A stretch of DNA of 60,460 nt from Candidatus Rifleibacteriota bacterium (GTDB lineage Bacteria > Riflebacteria > Ozemobacteria > Ozemobacterales > Ozemobacteraceae). The translations under genes and the position numbers were made by a program. Below are positions 22,063 to 31,369 of this stretch, piece after piece (position 1 is the stretch's first letter; every line of letters starts with the position of its first letter). The stretch is from positions 1 through 60,460 of the forward strand of contig JAKQOH010000064.1 in the NCBI GenBank assembly GCA_029565415.1. The letters are read 5' to 3'. The notes beneath the pieces were generated by a model. It worked only from the letters and a program-made list of their open reading frames with translations, was not told the origin of the DNA and ran no database searches.

Positions 22063-23165
22063 GCAGCGCCATGCATCGAACCCTTCTTCGCGCGTTGACC
22101 CGATTTGGCATCATCGCCGGATCCCTCGGGATGATCGCCCTTCTCCTGGCCCCGAGCGTGCAGGGTGACGACACGTTTGACCGGCTCGCCCTGGTGCTCG
22201 GCGCGGTCGAGGCGCCCCGGGCCGAGGCTCCGGGAGCGGCCGGCGTGAAGCGGAACGAGAAGAGCTTCGCCACGACGGAGAAGGGCGGCCGTCACGAGCC
22301 CCTGTTTGTCGATGCCGACTATAGGCTTCCGGATGACTCGGGGGACGGAGAGGGGATTCCCTACGGCGCGACGAACCGGGGCGGCTTCGGCCTGTTCGAC
22401 ATCGAAACCCCCTTCGTTCCCGACGTTCCGGCCTGGTATTTCGGGTTCCAGTATAAATATGATAGTTATAAGTATATAAATGGCGGGAAGGGACGGATCA
22501 AGGGAAACCAGATGTTGTTCCCCATCAGCGTGGTCTACAACCGCGACGAGTGGGCCTACGGACTCGTGATCCCCTTCCAGAACTGGGAAGTCACGAGTGC
22601 GAACGGGAATACGCGGACGGCGGATCTTTCCGGCCTCCACGACGTCGAACTGCGCGCCACGCGAAGGATGTGGGCGAGCGAAGACGGCACGCAGGCGGCG
22701 AATGCCCACGTATCGGTGAGCATTCCGGGCGGCAACTATCATGTGCCGTATGCCGACTTTTCCGGTGCCGGTCGGCCGGGAGCCGAAATCGGGCCGGCGG
22801 GCGCGACGCGGGGAAGCCGCTTCGGGATCGGCGGGGCCTATTCCCGCCGGATCGATGCCAACTGGATGTCGCACCTGAATCTTGCGTATGTCCACGATGG
22901 CCGTGATCGGATCGGCCGTCTGGCCTACGACGGGGCGCTCGACTACCGCATCGGCCGGAATCTGGCGCTCACGGGCCAGCTTCTCGGAACCTACTGGATG
23001 GCGGACAGCGGGCCAGACGGCGGCGTGATCGACTTCCTGCTGGGAGCCGTCGTGTTCAATGATCGCTGGCAGGCCAGCATCGGGATTCCCGTGAGTCTCC
23101 AGCACGAATGGGGCTACGGGCACGATCTCGGGTTTGTGGGCGGCATCAGCACCCACTGGGATTGA
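22059..23165 (+). CDS. Predicted outer membrane beta-barrel protein
   Basis: The 368-residue protein has a signal peptide (basic start, Leu/Ala core to about residue 38). A mature part follows whose many short amphipathic strands alternate aromatic/aliphatic and polar residues (AWYFGFQYKYDSYKYI, EWAYGLVIPFQNWEV, LNLAYVHDGRD, ALTGQLLGTYW) and end in an aromatic-capped strand, as in small porin-like barrels. No named family is certain. Codons switch sharply to AT-rich synonyms at 22445-22490. ATG 22059 overlaps the upstream stop; ATG 22071 is an alternative. Confidence 0.65.
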   Translation: MSSAMHRTLLRALTRFGIIAGSLGMIALLLAPSVQGDDTFDRLALVLGAVEAPRAEAPGAAGVKRNEKSFATTEKGGRHEPLFVDADYRLPDDSGDGEGIPYGATNRGGFGLFDIETPFVPDVPAWYFGFQYKYDSYKYINGGKGRIKGNQMLFPISVVYNRDEWAYGLVIPFQNWEVTSANGNTRTADLSGLHDVELRATRRMWASEDGTQAANAHVSVSIPGGNYHVPYADFSGAGRPGAEIGPAGATRGSRFGIGGAYSRRIDANWMSHLNLAYVHDGRDRIGRLAYDGALDYRIGRNLALTGQLLGTYWMADSGPDGGVIDFLLGAVVFNDRWQASIGIPVSLQHEWGYGHDLGFVGGISTHWD

Positions 23166-23383
23166 ACGAAATCCATTTGCTTTTTGCATATCGGCCGATT
23201 TAACATCAGGAACGGATGCGATCGGCCTCGAGTTGTCGATTTTAAGAAGAAACGACAACCCGGATTCCCCTTTCTGCCGGTCGCGGCAGGGGGCCCTGTT
23301 CCGGATCATCGCGTGTCTCCCTGCCGGATGTGAATCGGTCCGACCGCCGGTCGGTCCTATCTGGCTTGTCTGGAGAGTTGTCG
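23166..23383 (+). promoter_or_regulatory. Structured leader of the TonB-receptor operon
   Basis: The 218-bp gap holds perfect hairpins: GTTGTCG/CGACAAC (23232-23238 and 23253-23259), CTGCCG-GTCG-CGGCAG (23274-23289), and CCGACC/GGTCGG near 23340. A TTAA-rich patch near 23200 may hold the promoter. None of these matches a riboswitch I know, and no cobalamin-riboswitch core was seen. The spacing suggests a regulated 5' UTR, but this is inference. Confidence 0.35.
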
Positions 23384-25390
23384 ATGCGAGCAGGAATCAG
23401 GGAAATGATCAGGAACTGGGTGGTTCTTCCGATGCTGATGCTGGGAATGGCCGTTCCCGCGATGGGGGCCGATCCCGAGCTGGAGGCTCTCTCGCTGCTT
23501 TACGAGCCCGAGACGGTCGTGACGGCCACCAGGATGCCCGAGCCTGCCATCGAGTCTCCGGCCATCATGTCGGTGTTCACGGCGCAGCAGATCCAGGCGC
23601 TGGGAGTGGACACGTTGCCCGAACTGCTCCAGTTCGTTCCCGGGTTCAATCCGTGGCGCTCGATCGCCGGGGACTGGTGGCCCGGACCCCGCGGCATCCT
23701 GGATTCGAACCGTAGTTTCATGGTCATGATCGATGGTGTCAGCATCAACAACCAGTTTCTCGGCTCCCCCTACTGGACCTGGGATTTGCTGGACCTGTCG
23801 CGATTCGCTCGCATCGAGATCATGCGCGGTCCCGGCTCGGCCGTGTATGGGGCGAACGCCTTTCTGGCCGTCATCAACTGCATCACCGACGATCAGGGGG
23901 CCGGAACCGGGTATCTGAAGACGACGCTCGGCTCGTTCGAACGCCGGGGAATCGCGTTCGGACGGGCGTTCCGGGCCAGCGAAACCCTCGTCGATCTGAA
24001 TGTTTCGGGCGAGTCCTCCGACGGCCAGAGCCGGTATATCGGTGCGGATATCAATGGCAGAAGCGGTCTCACCCACGATGCCGGTACGAAAAACGACCTG
24101 ATGCTCAAGGTGACCAACCCGCACGGCCTGACGTTTCTCGCCCACCACGTCGAAGGGGATCGCGACGGGTATATCGGCTATTTCAATAACGTGAACGATA
24201 AAACCAGGTTTCGCCGGTCGAACGATCTTCTGACCCTGAAGTATCACCGGAATCTGAACGATCAGGCCGAGATCACCGGCCGGGTGTTCTACAACAGGTT
24301 TCTCGACGCCGAAATAGCCGAGGCCGTCAGCCCGGGGGCGCTCTTCCCGCCGACGAACACCGTCTATCCTCTCGGGGTGATGCGACATGATCACTCCCGC
24401 GACGCGGTCTGGGGGGCGGATGTCCTGTTCAAGGCCGCACCGGCCGGTCGGCACCGGTTCTCCATCGGGGGCGAACGGACCTTCATCGACCTCGCCGAAT
24501 CCGCGGTTCATGCTTCCTCCGGCTCCCCGGCCGATCCGACAGCCTTGGCGTTCATTCCGGGAGAATATCCGGAGCCGGGTCGCATGAACAACACGTCGGT
24601 GTTCGCGCAGGATGACATCTTCCTTGCGGAGCGGCTCCGGCTGGTGATCGGGGCCCGATACGACGACCACTCCGCGTTCGGCAGCACGTGGAATCCGCGG
24701 GCCGGCCTGATCTACCGTCTGAATCCGCGGTGGACCGGCAAAGTGTTGTATGGTAAGGCATATAGAAATCCCGATTTCCACGAGATGGCCGGAAATCCCG
24801 GTCTGAAAAGCGAGAACATCCGGACTACCGAGTTCCAGTTGCTCGGCGAGCCGTTCCACGGCTGGTTCACGAAGATGAATCTGTTCGTCAATCAGCTTCG
24901 GGATCGCATCCAGAGCACCGACAGCCTGGTCTACACCAACGTCGGACGCACGACCTTCGACGGCCTCGAGTTCGAGACCCGCAAACGGTTCGGAGGGGGC
25001 CAGGAGGTATTCGGGAACGTCTCGACCTTCCGACTGCGCGAGCTCTCCTCGCCCATCGCTATCGCTCCCGACCTGCCGCACAACAAGCTGAATCTTGGCT
25101 ACTCGTTCCGGATGCGGGAATACGAGACGTGTCTGTGGGGCACGATGACGTCGCGGCGGCCCCGCAACGCCGCCGATTCCCGGGATGCCCTGCCCGGCCT
25201 GAACCTGGTGAACATGACCATCCAGAAATCGGGATTTCCGGGACCTGCCGACCGCATCATCCTGCGGGTGAAAAACCTCCTCAACGCCGAGCATTCCATG
25301 ACGCCAGTCTATATAGGTGATGGTATATTCGATGAATTTCCACAGGCCGGAAGACAGATCAGCCTGGAAATGGTCTGGGATCTGAAATGA
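23384..25390 (+). CDS. TonB-dependent outer membrane receptor
   Basis: The 668-residue protein has a signal peptide, then a plug domain (about 40-160: ETVVTATRMPEPAIESPA, LPELLQFVPG, RIEIMRGPGSAVYGANAF) and a C-terminal 22-strand-type barrel ending QISLEMVWDLK. The EVVVTA-like start resembles a TonB box. Such receptors import chelated metals, cobalamin, or other scarce ligands. Operon neighbours are a substrate-binding protein and a sensor kinase, so the imported or sensed ligand may be shared. ATG 23384 has GGAGAG just upstream. The stop overlaps the next ATG. Confidence 0.92.
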   Translation: MRAGIREMIRNWVVLPMLMLGMAVPAMGADPELEALSLLYEPETVVTATRMPEPAIESPAIMSVFTAQQIQALGVDTLPELLQFVPGFNPWRSIAGDWWPGPRGILDSNRSFMVMIDGVSINNQFLGSPYWTWDLLDLSRFARIEIMRGPGSAVYGANAFLAVINCITDDQGAGTGYLKTTLGSFERRGIAFGRAFRASETLVDLNVSGESSDGQSRYIGADINGRSGLTHDAGTKNDLMLKVTNPHGLTFLAHHVEGDRDGYIGYFNNVNDKTRFRRSNDLLTLKYHRNLNDQAEITGRVFYNRFLDAEIAEAVSPGALFPPTNTVYPLGVMRHDHSRDAVWGADVLFKAAPAGRHRFSIGGERTFIDLAESAVHASSGSPADPTALAFIPGEYPEPGRMNNTSVFAQDDIFLAERLRLVIGARYDDHSAFGSTWNPRAGLIYRLNPRWTGKVLYGKAYRNPDFHEMAGNPGLKSENIRTTEFQLLGEPFHGWFTKMNLFVNQLRDRIQSTDSLVYTNVGRTTFDGLEFETRKRFGGGQEVFGNVSTFRLRELSSPIAIAPDLPHNKLNLGYSFRMREYETCLWGTMTSRRPRNAADSRDALPGLNLVNMTIQKSGFPGPADRIILRVKNLLNAEHSMTPVYIGDGIFDEFPQAGRQISLEMVWDLK

Positions 25391-26286
25391 AACCGGGCAT
25401 CCTGGGGTGGCGGCCGCCTTCGGTCGCAACTCTCCTGATCGCGGCACTTCTGGCCTTGGTTCTTCCCTGTTTCGGTGAAGCCGAAACCTGGGTATTCCAC
25501 CGATCCGACATTCCTCTGTATCCGGCCGTCATGAAGCAGCTCGAGACGCGCCAGAAAAAGGAGTTCGTGAGCTGCCCGATCGAGAAGACCAGCTCGAGTT
25601 TCATCGACAGCCACCCGCCACGGATGGCGATCGCCTTCGGCGATGCCGCCCTCCAGCGGGCTCTGACGATGACCTGGGATGTGCCGATCCTGGCGTTGTT
25701 CACCGAAAAGCCGGTCACGGACCGCCGGGTGACCGAGATCGAGATCCCCCAGCCCCACCACCTGCAAATCGAGCTGTTGAAGAAGATCCATGGCGGGCTC
25801 GAGACGATCTGGTATCCGTTCGTCGGGGAGGCCTTCACTCCCCCCGCAGCCCTCGGAAAGGCCGCGGCGGCGGCCCGCCTGAACCTGGTCACGGATCGGC
25901 TCGACAACCCGCGGGAGCTGCCGAAATCCCTCAAAATCCTGCATGATCGCGGCACGGCCACGATCCTCCCCCCGGATCCGGCGCTGATGAACGATGCGGT
26001 TATCCGGCCGGTGCTGCTTGCCGCATTCCGCTCACAGACGGCCGTCGTCGGCTTTTCCGAAGGACTCGTCCGGCAGGGCGCGGCGTTCGCCTATGTTCTG
26101 ACTCCTGAGCAGCTCGGGGAATACCTCGCCGATCTCGTGACCCGGGCCGAGATCGAAGACGCCCGGCTGCGCTCGCCGGTTCCGCCCTTCGCCGGCTGGA
26201 ACCTGATCCTCAACGTCACGATGCTCGACAAACTTCAGCTTTCGCCGTCCGCCGAGGTGAGAAACGCCGCGGCAAAACGGTACTGA
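25387..26286 (+). CDS. Periplasmic ABC-type substrate-binding protein family member
   Basis: The 299-residue protein has a signal peptide (to about residue 32) and the two-lobed layout of the ABC_sub_bind family. Its first lobe includes MAIAFGDAALQRALTM and VPILALFTEKPV, and later segments are LPKSLKILHDRG and QTAVVGFSEGLVRQGAAFAY. No ABC permease or ATPase is encoded nearby. The gene is fused by overlap to a TonB receptor upstream and sits 18 bp from a sensor kinase. It is therefore more likely to present a ligand to the kinase than to feed a transporter. Confidence 0.8.
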   Translation: MKPGILGWRPPSVATLLIAALLALVLPCFGEAETWVFHRSDIPLYPAVMKQLETRQKKEFVSCPIEKTSSSFIDSHPPRMAIAFGDAALQRALTMTWDVPILALFTEKPVTDRRVTEIEIPQPHHLQIELLKKIHGGLETIWYPFVGEAFTPPAALGKAAAAARLNLVTDRLDNPRELPKSLKILHDRGTATILPPDPALMNDAVIRPVLLAAFRSQTAVVGFSEGLVRQGAAFAYVLTPEQLGEYLADLVTRAEIEDARLRSPVPPFAGWNLILNVTMLDKLQLSPSAEVRNAAAKRY

Positions 26287-26304
26287 CCGGGAAAGGCGCC
26301 ACCG

Positions 26305-27774
26305 ATGTCCTCTCTGCGGATCCGTATTCTGGTCTCGTTCATGACGGCGATGCTGCTGTTGGGCGGCGGCCTGGGGCTGTGGCATTACCGGTACATGACG
26401 TGGCTGCTCGAAACCCGGTTCGAACAAGCGGCCCAGACCTTTGCGCGACAGATCGCCCAGCAGGCGGTTCCTTCCGTCTTCGCCGAGGATACCGATCAGC
26501 TCCAGGCGCTGGCGACCCAATCCTCGAGCATTCCCTCGCTCCGGTTCATCAGCTTCCGCAACCAGGTCGGCATGACGATCCTCTCTGCGGTGATGCCGAC
26601 AACCGGTATGGGCGCGGGACCGGCAATGATCCCCCTTCCCACCCGGGGCACGGCGACGTTCACCGTCGTCACGCCGCTTCCGGACGGCCTGATCGTCGAG
26701 GAGCCGGTGTTTTTGACCAGCTTCTCCCCCGGATCCCTCGAACCCGTCGCAAAGCGATTCATCGGAAACGTCATCCTGGGCTTTTCCCGCGACGAGATCG
26801 AACAGCAGCTTGCCGCAACGAAGCGGATCATCGTGATGTCAGGGGCGTTTTTCGCGATCATGGGCCTGGTGGTGATGGCCCTCCTCGAACGCTGGGTCAC
26901 CACGCCCCTGATCCACCTGATCGAAAAAATCCGCGATATCGCCCGCGGGGATCTCTCGATCCGGATCGATGCCCCGGGCACGACAGGCGAGATCAACATC
27001 CTGTGCCAGTCGGTCAACCAGATGGCCGACGCCCTCCAGGAGCACACGGCGAATCTGGAACAGCGCGTGCGGGACCGCACCATCCAGCTCGAGTCCGCCA
27101 ACCGCGAGCTCGAGTCGTTCGCCTACTCGGTGTCGCACGATCTGCGGGCTCCCCTGCGGGGCATCGACGGCTGGAGTCTGGCTCTGCTCGAGGATTACGA
27201 TGGCAAGCTGGACGACCAGGGGCGGCAGTATCTGAGCCGTGTCAGAAGCGAAACCCAGCGGATGGGCCAGCTCATCGACGAGCTGCTCCAGTTGTCGCGC
27301 GTCAACCGCGCCCCCTTCCAGCTCGAAACCGTCGATCTGTCGGAACTCGCCCGCGGCATCACGGAACGGCTGCGGGAGCGGGATCCCGACCGGAAAATCA
27401 CGTTCGTCATCGAACCCGGGATGACGGCCCGGGGCGATCCGCCTCTGCTCGAAATAGCACTTCACAATCTGCTCGATAATGCGGTAAAATTTACCCAGCC
27501 TCGGTCCGAGGCTCATATCGAATTCGTGCGTACGCTCGTCGACGGAAAGCCCGCATTCGCCGTCCGGGACGACGGGGTCGGGTTCGATATGGCATACTAT
27601 AAAAAATTGTTCGGGGCGTTCCAGCGTCTCCACAAGACGTCGGAGTTCCCCGGAACGGGAATCGGTCTCGCGACGGTCGCCCGTATCATTCACCGCCACG
27701 GGGGGCGCATCTGGGCCTCGTCCGAACTCGACAAGGGCGCGTCCTTCCAATTCACTCTCGAGGAAAGCCTGTGA
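26305..27774 (+). CDS. Membrane sensor histidine kinase with HAMP
   Basis: The 489-residue protein has a first transmembrane helix at about 9-28, an extracytoplasmic sensor region of about 150 residues, and a second helix near 175-198. A HAMP domain ([20 protein letters not shown]) and a coiled coil follow. HisKA contains VSHDLRAPL (phospho-acceptor His278), and HATPase has N (NLLDNAVKF), G1 (DDGVGFDM) and G2 (GTGIGLATV) boxes. The kinase core is of the type that signals to small stand-alone receivers. Its stop overlaps the GTG of the next gene, a receiver. Confidence 0.93.
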   Translation: MSSLRIRILVSFMTAMLLLGGGLGLWHYRYMTWLLETRFEQAAQTFARQIAQQAVPSVFAEDTDQLQALATQSSSIPSLRFISFRNQVGMTILSAVMPTTGMGAGPAMIPLPTRGTATFTVVTPLPDGLIVEEPVFLTSFSPGSLEPVAKRFIGNVILGFSRDEIEQQLAATKRIIVMSGAFFAIMGLVVMALLERWVTTPLIHLIEKIRDIARGDLSIRIDAPGTTGEINILCQSVNQMADALQEHTANLEQRVRDRTIQLESANRELESFAYSVSHDLRAPLRGIDGWSLALLEDYDGKLDDQGRQYLSRVRSETQRMGQLIDELLQLSRVNRAPFQLETVDLSELARGITERLRERDPDRKITFVIEPGMTARGDPPLLEIALHNLLDNAVKFTQPRSEAHIEFVRTLVDGKPAFAVRDDGVGFDMAYYKKLFGAFQRLHKTSEFPGTGIGLATVARIIHRHGGRIWASSELDKGASFQFTLEESL

Positions 27775-28217
27775 AGCAAAAAACCATCCTGCTCGTGGAA
27801 GACAATCCGAACGATATCGATCTGACCCGGCGCGCGTTCGAAAAGTGCCGGATCTATAATGACCTCGTCGTGAAAGAGGATGGCCGGGAGGCCCTCGATT
27901 ATCTGTTCGGACCCGATGGACAGTCGGGGGCCGCGAACGATGTGCTGCCGATGCTGGTGATGCTCGATCTGAAACTGCCCCGCATCGACGGCTTGGAAGT
28001 GCTTCGGAAGATCCGCCAGGACATGCGCACCCACCGCATGCCCGTCGTGATCCTGACTTCTTCGAAAGAGGAGGAGGACGTGGCCGCCAGCTACGATCTG
28101 GGAGCGAACAGCTACATCCGCAAGCCCGTCGATTTCCAGCAGTTTGCCCAGGCCGTCCAGAACCTCGGTCTCTACTGGCTGGTGCTGAACGAACCGCCGC
28201 CAAAAGTGAAGAAATGA
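27771..28217 (+). CDS. Stand-alone response regulator (Rcp1-like receiver)
   Basis: The 148-residue protein is a single receiver domain without an output domain. The acidic pair is in [12 protein letters not shown], phospho-acceptor Asp66 in [11 protein letters not shown], the Thr/Ser in [11 protein letters not shown], and the conserved Lys in IRKPVDF. The NPNDIDL start is typical of Rcp1/CheY-like partners of phytochrome-type kinases. It starts with GTG (GTGA overlap with the kinase) and ends overlapping the hybrid kinase (ATGA), so the three are translationally coupled. Confidence 0.93.
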   Translation: MKQKTILLVEDNPNDIDLTRRAFEKCRIYNDLVVKEDGREALDYLFGPDGQSGAANDVLPMLVMLDLKLPRIDGLEVLRKIRQDMRTHRMPVVILTSSKEEEDVAASYDLGANSYIRKPVDFQQFAQAVQNLGLYWLVLNEPPPKVKK

Positions 28218-30166
28218 CCATTCTGCGTTGTCTGCAGGTCGAGGACTCCGAGAGTGATGCGGCTCTCATCCGCCGGCTTCTGCAGAAATCGGGATTCGAC
28301 ATCCGGAGTGAACGGGTCGAGAATGCCGAAGGGATGCGGGCAGCGTTGCGTTCCCAACCCTGGGACGTCATCATCGCGGATTACCAGCTCCCCGCCTTCG
28401 ATGCCCCGGCAGCTCTGGCCGTTCTGATCGAAACCGGCCTCGATATTCCCTTCATCGTCGTTTCCGGCCTCGTCGGCGAGGAAATCGCCGTCGAGATGAT
28501 GAAGCGGGGTGCGGCGGATTATCTGACGAAAGAGCGCCTCTCGCGGCTCGCCCCGGCCGTCGAACGGGAGTTGCGGGAAGCCGAGGTCCGGCGGGAGCGG
28601 CGGCGTGCGGTCGCGGCGCTGGCCGACGAGAAAGAGCGACTGCTCGTCACGCTACGCAGTATCGGAGAAGGGGTCATCACGACCGACATGACCGGTCGGA
28701 TCACTCTGATGAACCCGATCGCCGAAGAGCTCACGGGGTGCCCGGCGGACCGGGCGTCCGGCAGCCCCTTTCCCGAGATCTTCCGGCTCCATACGGAACC
28801 GGAAAACCCTCCGTGCCTCGATCCCGTGCGCCTCGTGGTGGAATCGGGGGAACGACGCGAGTCGGACACGCCCTGCACCCTCACGGACCAGCACGGGCGG
28901 CACCGGCCGGTGGCATACACCGCTTCGCCGATTCGCGATGCCGCCGGGCAGATCATCGGGGTGGTCGTCGTGTTCCGTGACCTCACCCGGGAACAGAAAA
29001 TCCAGGAGCTGTTGCAGAACGCCGACAAGCTTCAGTCGATCGGCGTGCTTGCCGGCGGTATCGCGCATGATTTTAACAATCTGCTGAGTGGTATATTTTG
29101 CTATATAGAAATAGCCCGGAATGCCTGTCGGGCCGGCGCGACGGACAAGGCCATGGCCCGCCTGGGAGCCGCGATGGAAGTGTTTTCCCGGGCCAAGGAC
29201 CTGACGCGGCAGCTTCTCACCTTCTCCCGGGGCGGACAGCCGGTTCAGCGCACCATGTCGCTCGAACCGATCCTGCGACGGTCGCCGACGTTCATGCTGA
29301 GCGGATCGAACGTGTCGTGCGAGGTGCGGATTCCGGCGGATCTCTGGGCCTGCCACATCGATGAGAACCAGATTGCCCAGGCGGTCGACAACCTCGTTCT
29401 CAATGCCCGTCAGGCAATGCCCGAAGGCGGCCGGATCACGATCGTCGCCGAAAACCTGGCGGCCGGGTCCCCGGAGCTGCCTGCCTCGGTGAACCGGGAC
29501 TGCGTGCGCATTTCGATCCGGGATACGGGCCCGGGCATCGATCCGAAGCTGCGAACCCGGATTTTCGACCCGTTTTTCACGACAAAGCCGGCCGGAAACG
29601 GGCTGGGACTCTCGATCGTCTACTCGATCCTCAAGCGGCACGGGGGCCTGGTGGATTTCGACTCGTCGCCGGGAAGCGGGACGACGTTCCGCCTGTATCT
29701 GCCACGGGCGGAGCGGGGGGGCCGTGAACCGGAACTTCGTGAAGCCGGATCGGCGGATCAGGAGCGGCCCTTGATGAGCGGCCGGGCCCTCGTCATGGAT
29801 GACGAGGAATTCATGCGGGACATCTGCCGCGAGCTCCTCGAGGAGTGCGGATTCACCGTCACCACCGCCGAAGGCGGGGAAGAGGCGATCCGGGTGTTCC
29901 GGGCCGCGCGCGAGGCCGGCGAACCGTTCGTGCTGGCCCTTCTCGACCTGACGATCCCCGGAGGGAAGGGCGGCTGCGAGACGGTTGCCGAACTGCGGCA
30001 CATCGATCCCTCGATCTGCACGATCGCGGCGAGCGGCTACTCGGCCGACCCGGTGATGGCTTCGCCGGCCGGATACGGATTCTCGGCCTGCCTGGTCAAA
30101 CCGTTCAAGCTGGAGGAGCTGTTTCGTGCCCTCCGGGCCTGCCCCACGCTCCCAAAATCCGCCTGA
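28214..30166 (+). CDS. Receiver-PAS-histidine kinase-receiver hybrid protein
   Basis: The 650-residue cytoplasmic protein starts with a receiver domain (1-125, LQVEDSESDAAL and VIIADYQLPAFD). A PAS domain follows at about 145-265, then HisKA with LAGGIAHDFNNLL (His285) and HATPase (NARQAMPEGG, GNGLGLSIVYSI). It ends in a second receiver (about 520-650, LVMDDEEFMRDI and LLDLTIPGGKGG). It completes a phosphorelay with the upstream kinase and receiver. Its kinase core is clearly homologous to the large hybrid kinase at 42049-45227. An AT-rich codon pocket occurs at 29070-29115. Confidence 0.92.
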   Translation: MTILRCLQVEDSESDAALIRRLLQKSGFDIRSERVENAEGMRAALRSQPWDVIIADYQLPAFDAPAALAVLIETGLDIPFIVVSGLVGEEIAVEMMKRGAADYLTKERLSRLAPAVERELREAEVRRERRRAVAALADEKERLLVTLRSIGEGVITTDMTGRITLMNPIAEELTGCPADRASGSPFPEIFRLHTEPENPPCLDPVRLVVESGERRESDTPCTLTDQHGRHRPVAYTASPIRDAAGQIIGVVVVFRDLTREQKIQELLQNADKLQSIGVLAGGIAHDFNNLLSGIFCYIEIARNACRAGATDKAMARLGAAMEVFSRAKDLTRQLLTFSRGGQPVQRTMSLEPILRRSPTFMLSGSNVSCEVRIPADLWACHIDENQIAQAVDNLVLNARQAMPEGGRITIVAENLAAGSPELPASVNRDCVRISIRDTGPGIDPKLRTRIFDPFFTTKPAGNGLGLSIVYSILKRHGGLVDFDSSPGSGTTFRLYLPRAERGGREPELREAGSADQERPLMSGRALVMDDEEFMRDICRELLEECGFTVTTAEGGEEAIRVFRAAREAGEPFVLALLDLTIPGGKGGCETVAELRHIDPSICTIAASGYSADPVMASPAGYGFSACLVKPFKLEELFRALRACPTLPKSA

Positions 30167-30470
30167 GCCCTCCTTTCCCCGGCGAGTGAAAATACGGAAA
30201 CCGCTTTACCACAAGGAATACCATTGCGGATTGTAGGGGCGGGTTTCAAACCCGCCCGGGGATTTGCGATTCCCACGGAACATCATCCCCAGATGACACA
30301 GATGCCGCAGATGAACGTGTTCTGTTCTGAACGGTATCTGTGTCATCTGTGATATCTGTGGATCGTTTTCCCTGTCCAGATGAACCCTCTTGGAGGGGGA
30401 AGGCTTCGTGAACGGGCTGTTTGCGCCGATACAAGACTCATAGGGTTTTCAGATATGAGGAGCGCAAACG
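30167..30470. repeat. 304-bp gap with two dispersed-repeat-like elements
   Basis: No gene is visible. The first element, TGTAGGGGCGGGTTTC with perfect arms GGGCGGGTTT (30237-30246) and AAACCCGCCC (30248-30257), belongs to the same TGTAGGGGCG palindrome type as 51753-51777. The second has a perfect 13-bp inverted pair, AGATGACACAGAT (30291-30303) and ATCTGTGTCATCT (30336-30348), inside longer CAGATG/CATCTG-rich sequence. Both look like small non-autonomous interspersed repeats placed between operons. Confidence 0.6.
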
Positions 30471-31364
30471 GTGTCCGATCTGCTGGAGCAGTATCTGGCG
30501 TATCTGGCCGTGGAGAAAGGGCTTCGCCCGAAATCTCTCGAGGCCTATCGTCGTGACCTGCTCGATTACCTGACCTTTCTCGAGGAGAAAGGCCGCCGCC
30601 CCGACGAGCCGGGGGCGGACGGCCCGCTTGCGCTGTTCATGGTGCATCTGCACGGCCGGGGCCTCTCGCCGCGGTCGATGGCGCGCAAATCCTCGACCCT
30701 GCGCGGGTTTTACCGGTTCCTGCGGCGCGAGAACAAGATCGCGGTCGACCCGACCAAGATCATCGAGCCTCCGAGACTGGGCCGGCCGCTTCCGAAAGTG
30801 CTCACCATCGCCGAGATCGAGGCGATGCTGGCTGCGCCGGCCACGGATGGGCCGCTCGGCCTGCGGGATCGGGCGATCCTCGAGGTGCTGTATGCCACGG
30901 GCATCCGCGAATCCGAACTGATCGCCCTCGAGCTCGGCAGCATCAACCGCGAGGGACGGTTCGTCCATGTCGTCGGAAAGGGTGGCCGTGAGCGCGTCGT
31001 GCCGATCGGGGTCTATGCCCTGAACGCGATCGAAGCCTATCTGCAGGATGGCCGTCACAAGCTGATCGGCGGCAACATCACCGAGCGCACCCTGTTCCTG
31101 AATCCGTTCGGCAAGCCCCTTTCGCGCATGGGGCTGTGGAAAATCGTCCGGAAATACGCCGTGGCGGCCGGCATCACCAGCCTGGTTTCGCCCCACGTCC
31201 TGCGCCACTCGTGCGCGACACACATGCTCGAGGGCGGGGCCAGCATTATCGCTGTGCAGGAGATGCTCGGCCATGTCGACGTCTCGACGACCCAGATCTA
31301 CACCCACCTGACCGGCCAGGATCTCAAGCGGATCCACGGCCAGGCCCACCCCCGGGGTCGGTGA
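30471..31364 (+). CDS. Tyrosine recombinase XerC/XerD
   Basis: The 297-residue protein has the N-terminal SAM-like core-binding domain (about 1-90) and the catalytic domain. Arg146 (ATGIRESEL), His242/Arg245 (HVLRHSCATHML), a later His in LGHVDVST and the nucleophile Tyr277 (TQIYTHL) are all in place. Xer proteins resolve chromosome dimers at dif. No phage genes are nearby, so a housekeeping role is more likely than phage integration. XerC and XerD cannot be separated by eye, although the HSCATHMLEGGA pattern is closer to XerD. GTG 30471 follows GAGGAG. Confidence 0.9.
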   Translation: MSDLLEQYLAYLAVEKGLRPKSLEAYRRDLLDYLTFLEEKGRRPDEPGADGPLALFMVHLHGRGLSPRSMARKSSTLRGFYRFLRRENKIAVDPTKIIEPPRLGRPLPKVLTIAEIEAMLAAPATDGPLGLRDRAILEVLYATGIRESELIALELGSINREGRFVHVVGKGGRERVVPIGVYALNAIEAYLQDGRHKLIGGNITERTLFLNPFGKPLSRMGLWKIVRKYAVAAGITSLVSPHVLRHSCATHMLEGGASIIAVQEMLGHVDVSTTQIYTHLTGQDLKRIHGQAHPRGR

Positions 31365-31369
31365 CGCAG

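Noticed and set aside
23166..23383. Cobalamin riboswitch upstream of the TonB receptor
   Set aside because: The conserved B12-box and core were not found, although the place would fit.
30471..31364. Phage integrase marking a prophage
   Set aside because: No phage genes, att repeats or neighbouring tRNA. The catalytic domain and length fit a housekeeping Xer recombinase.
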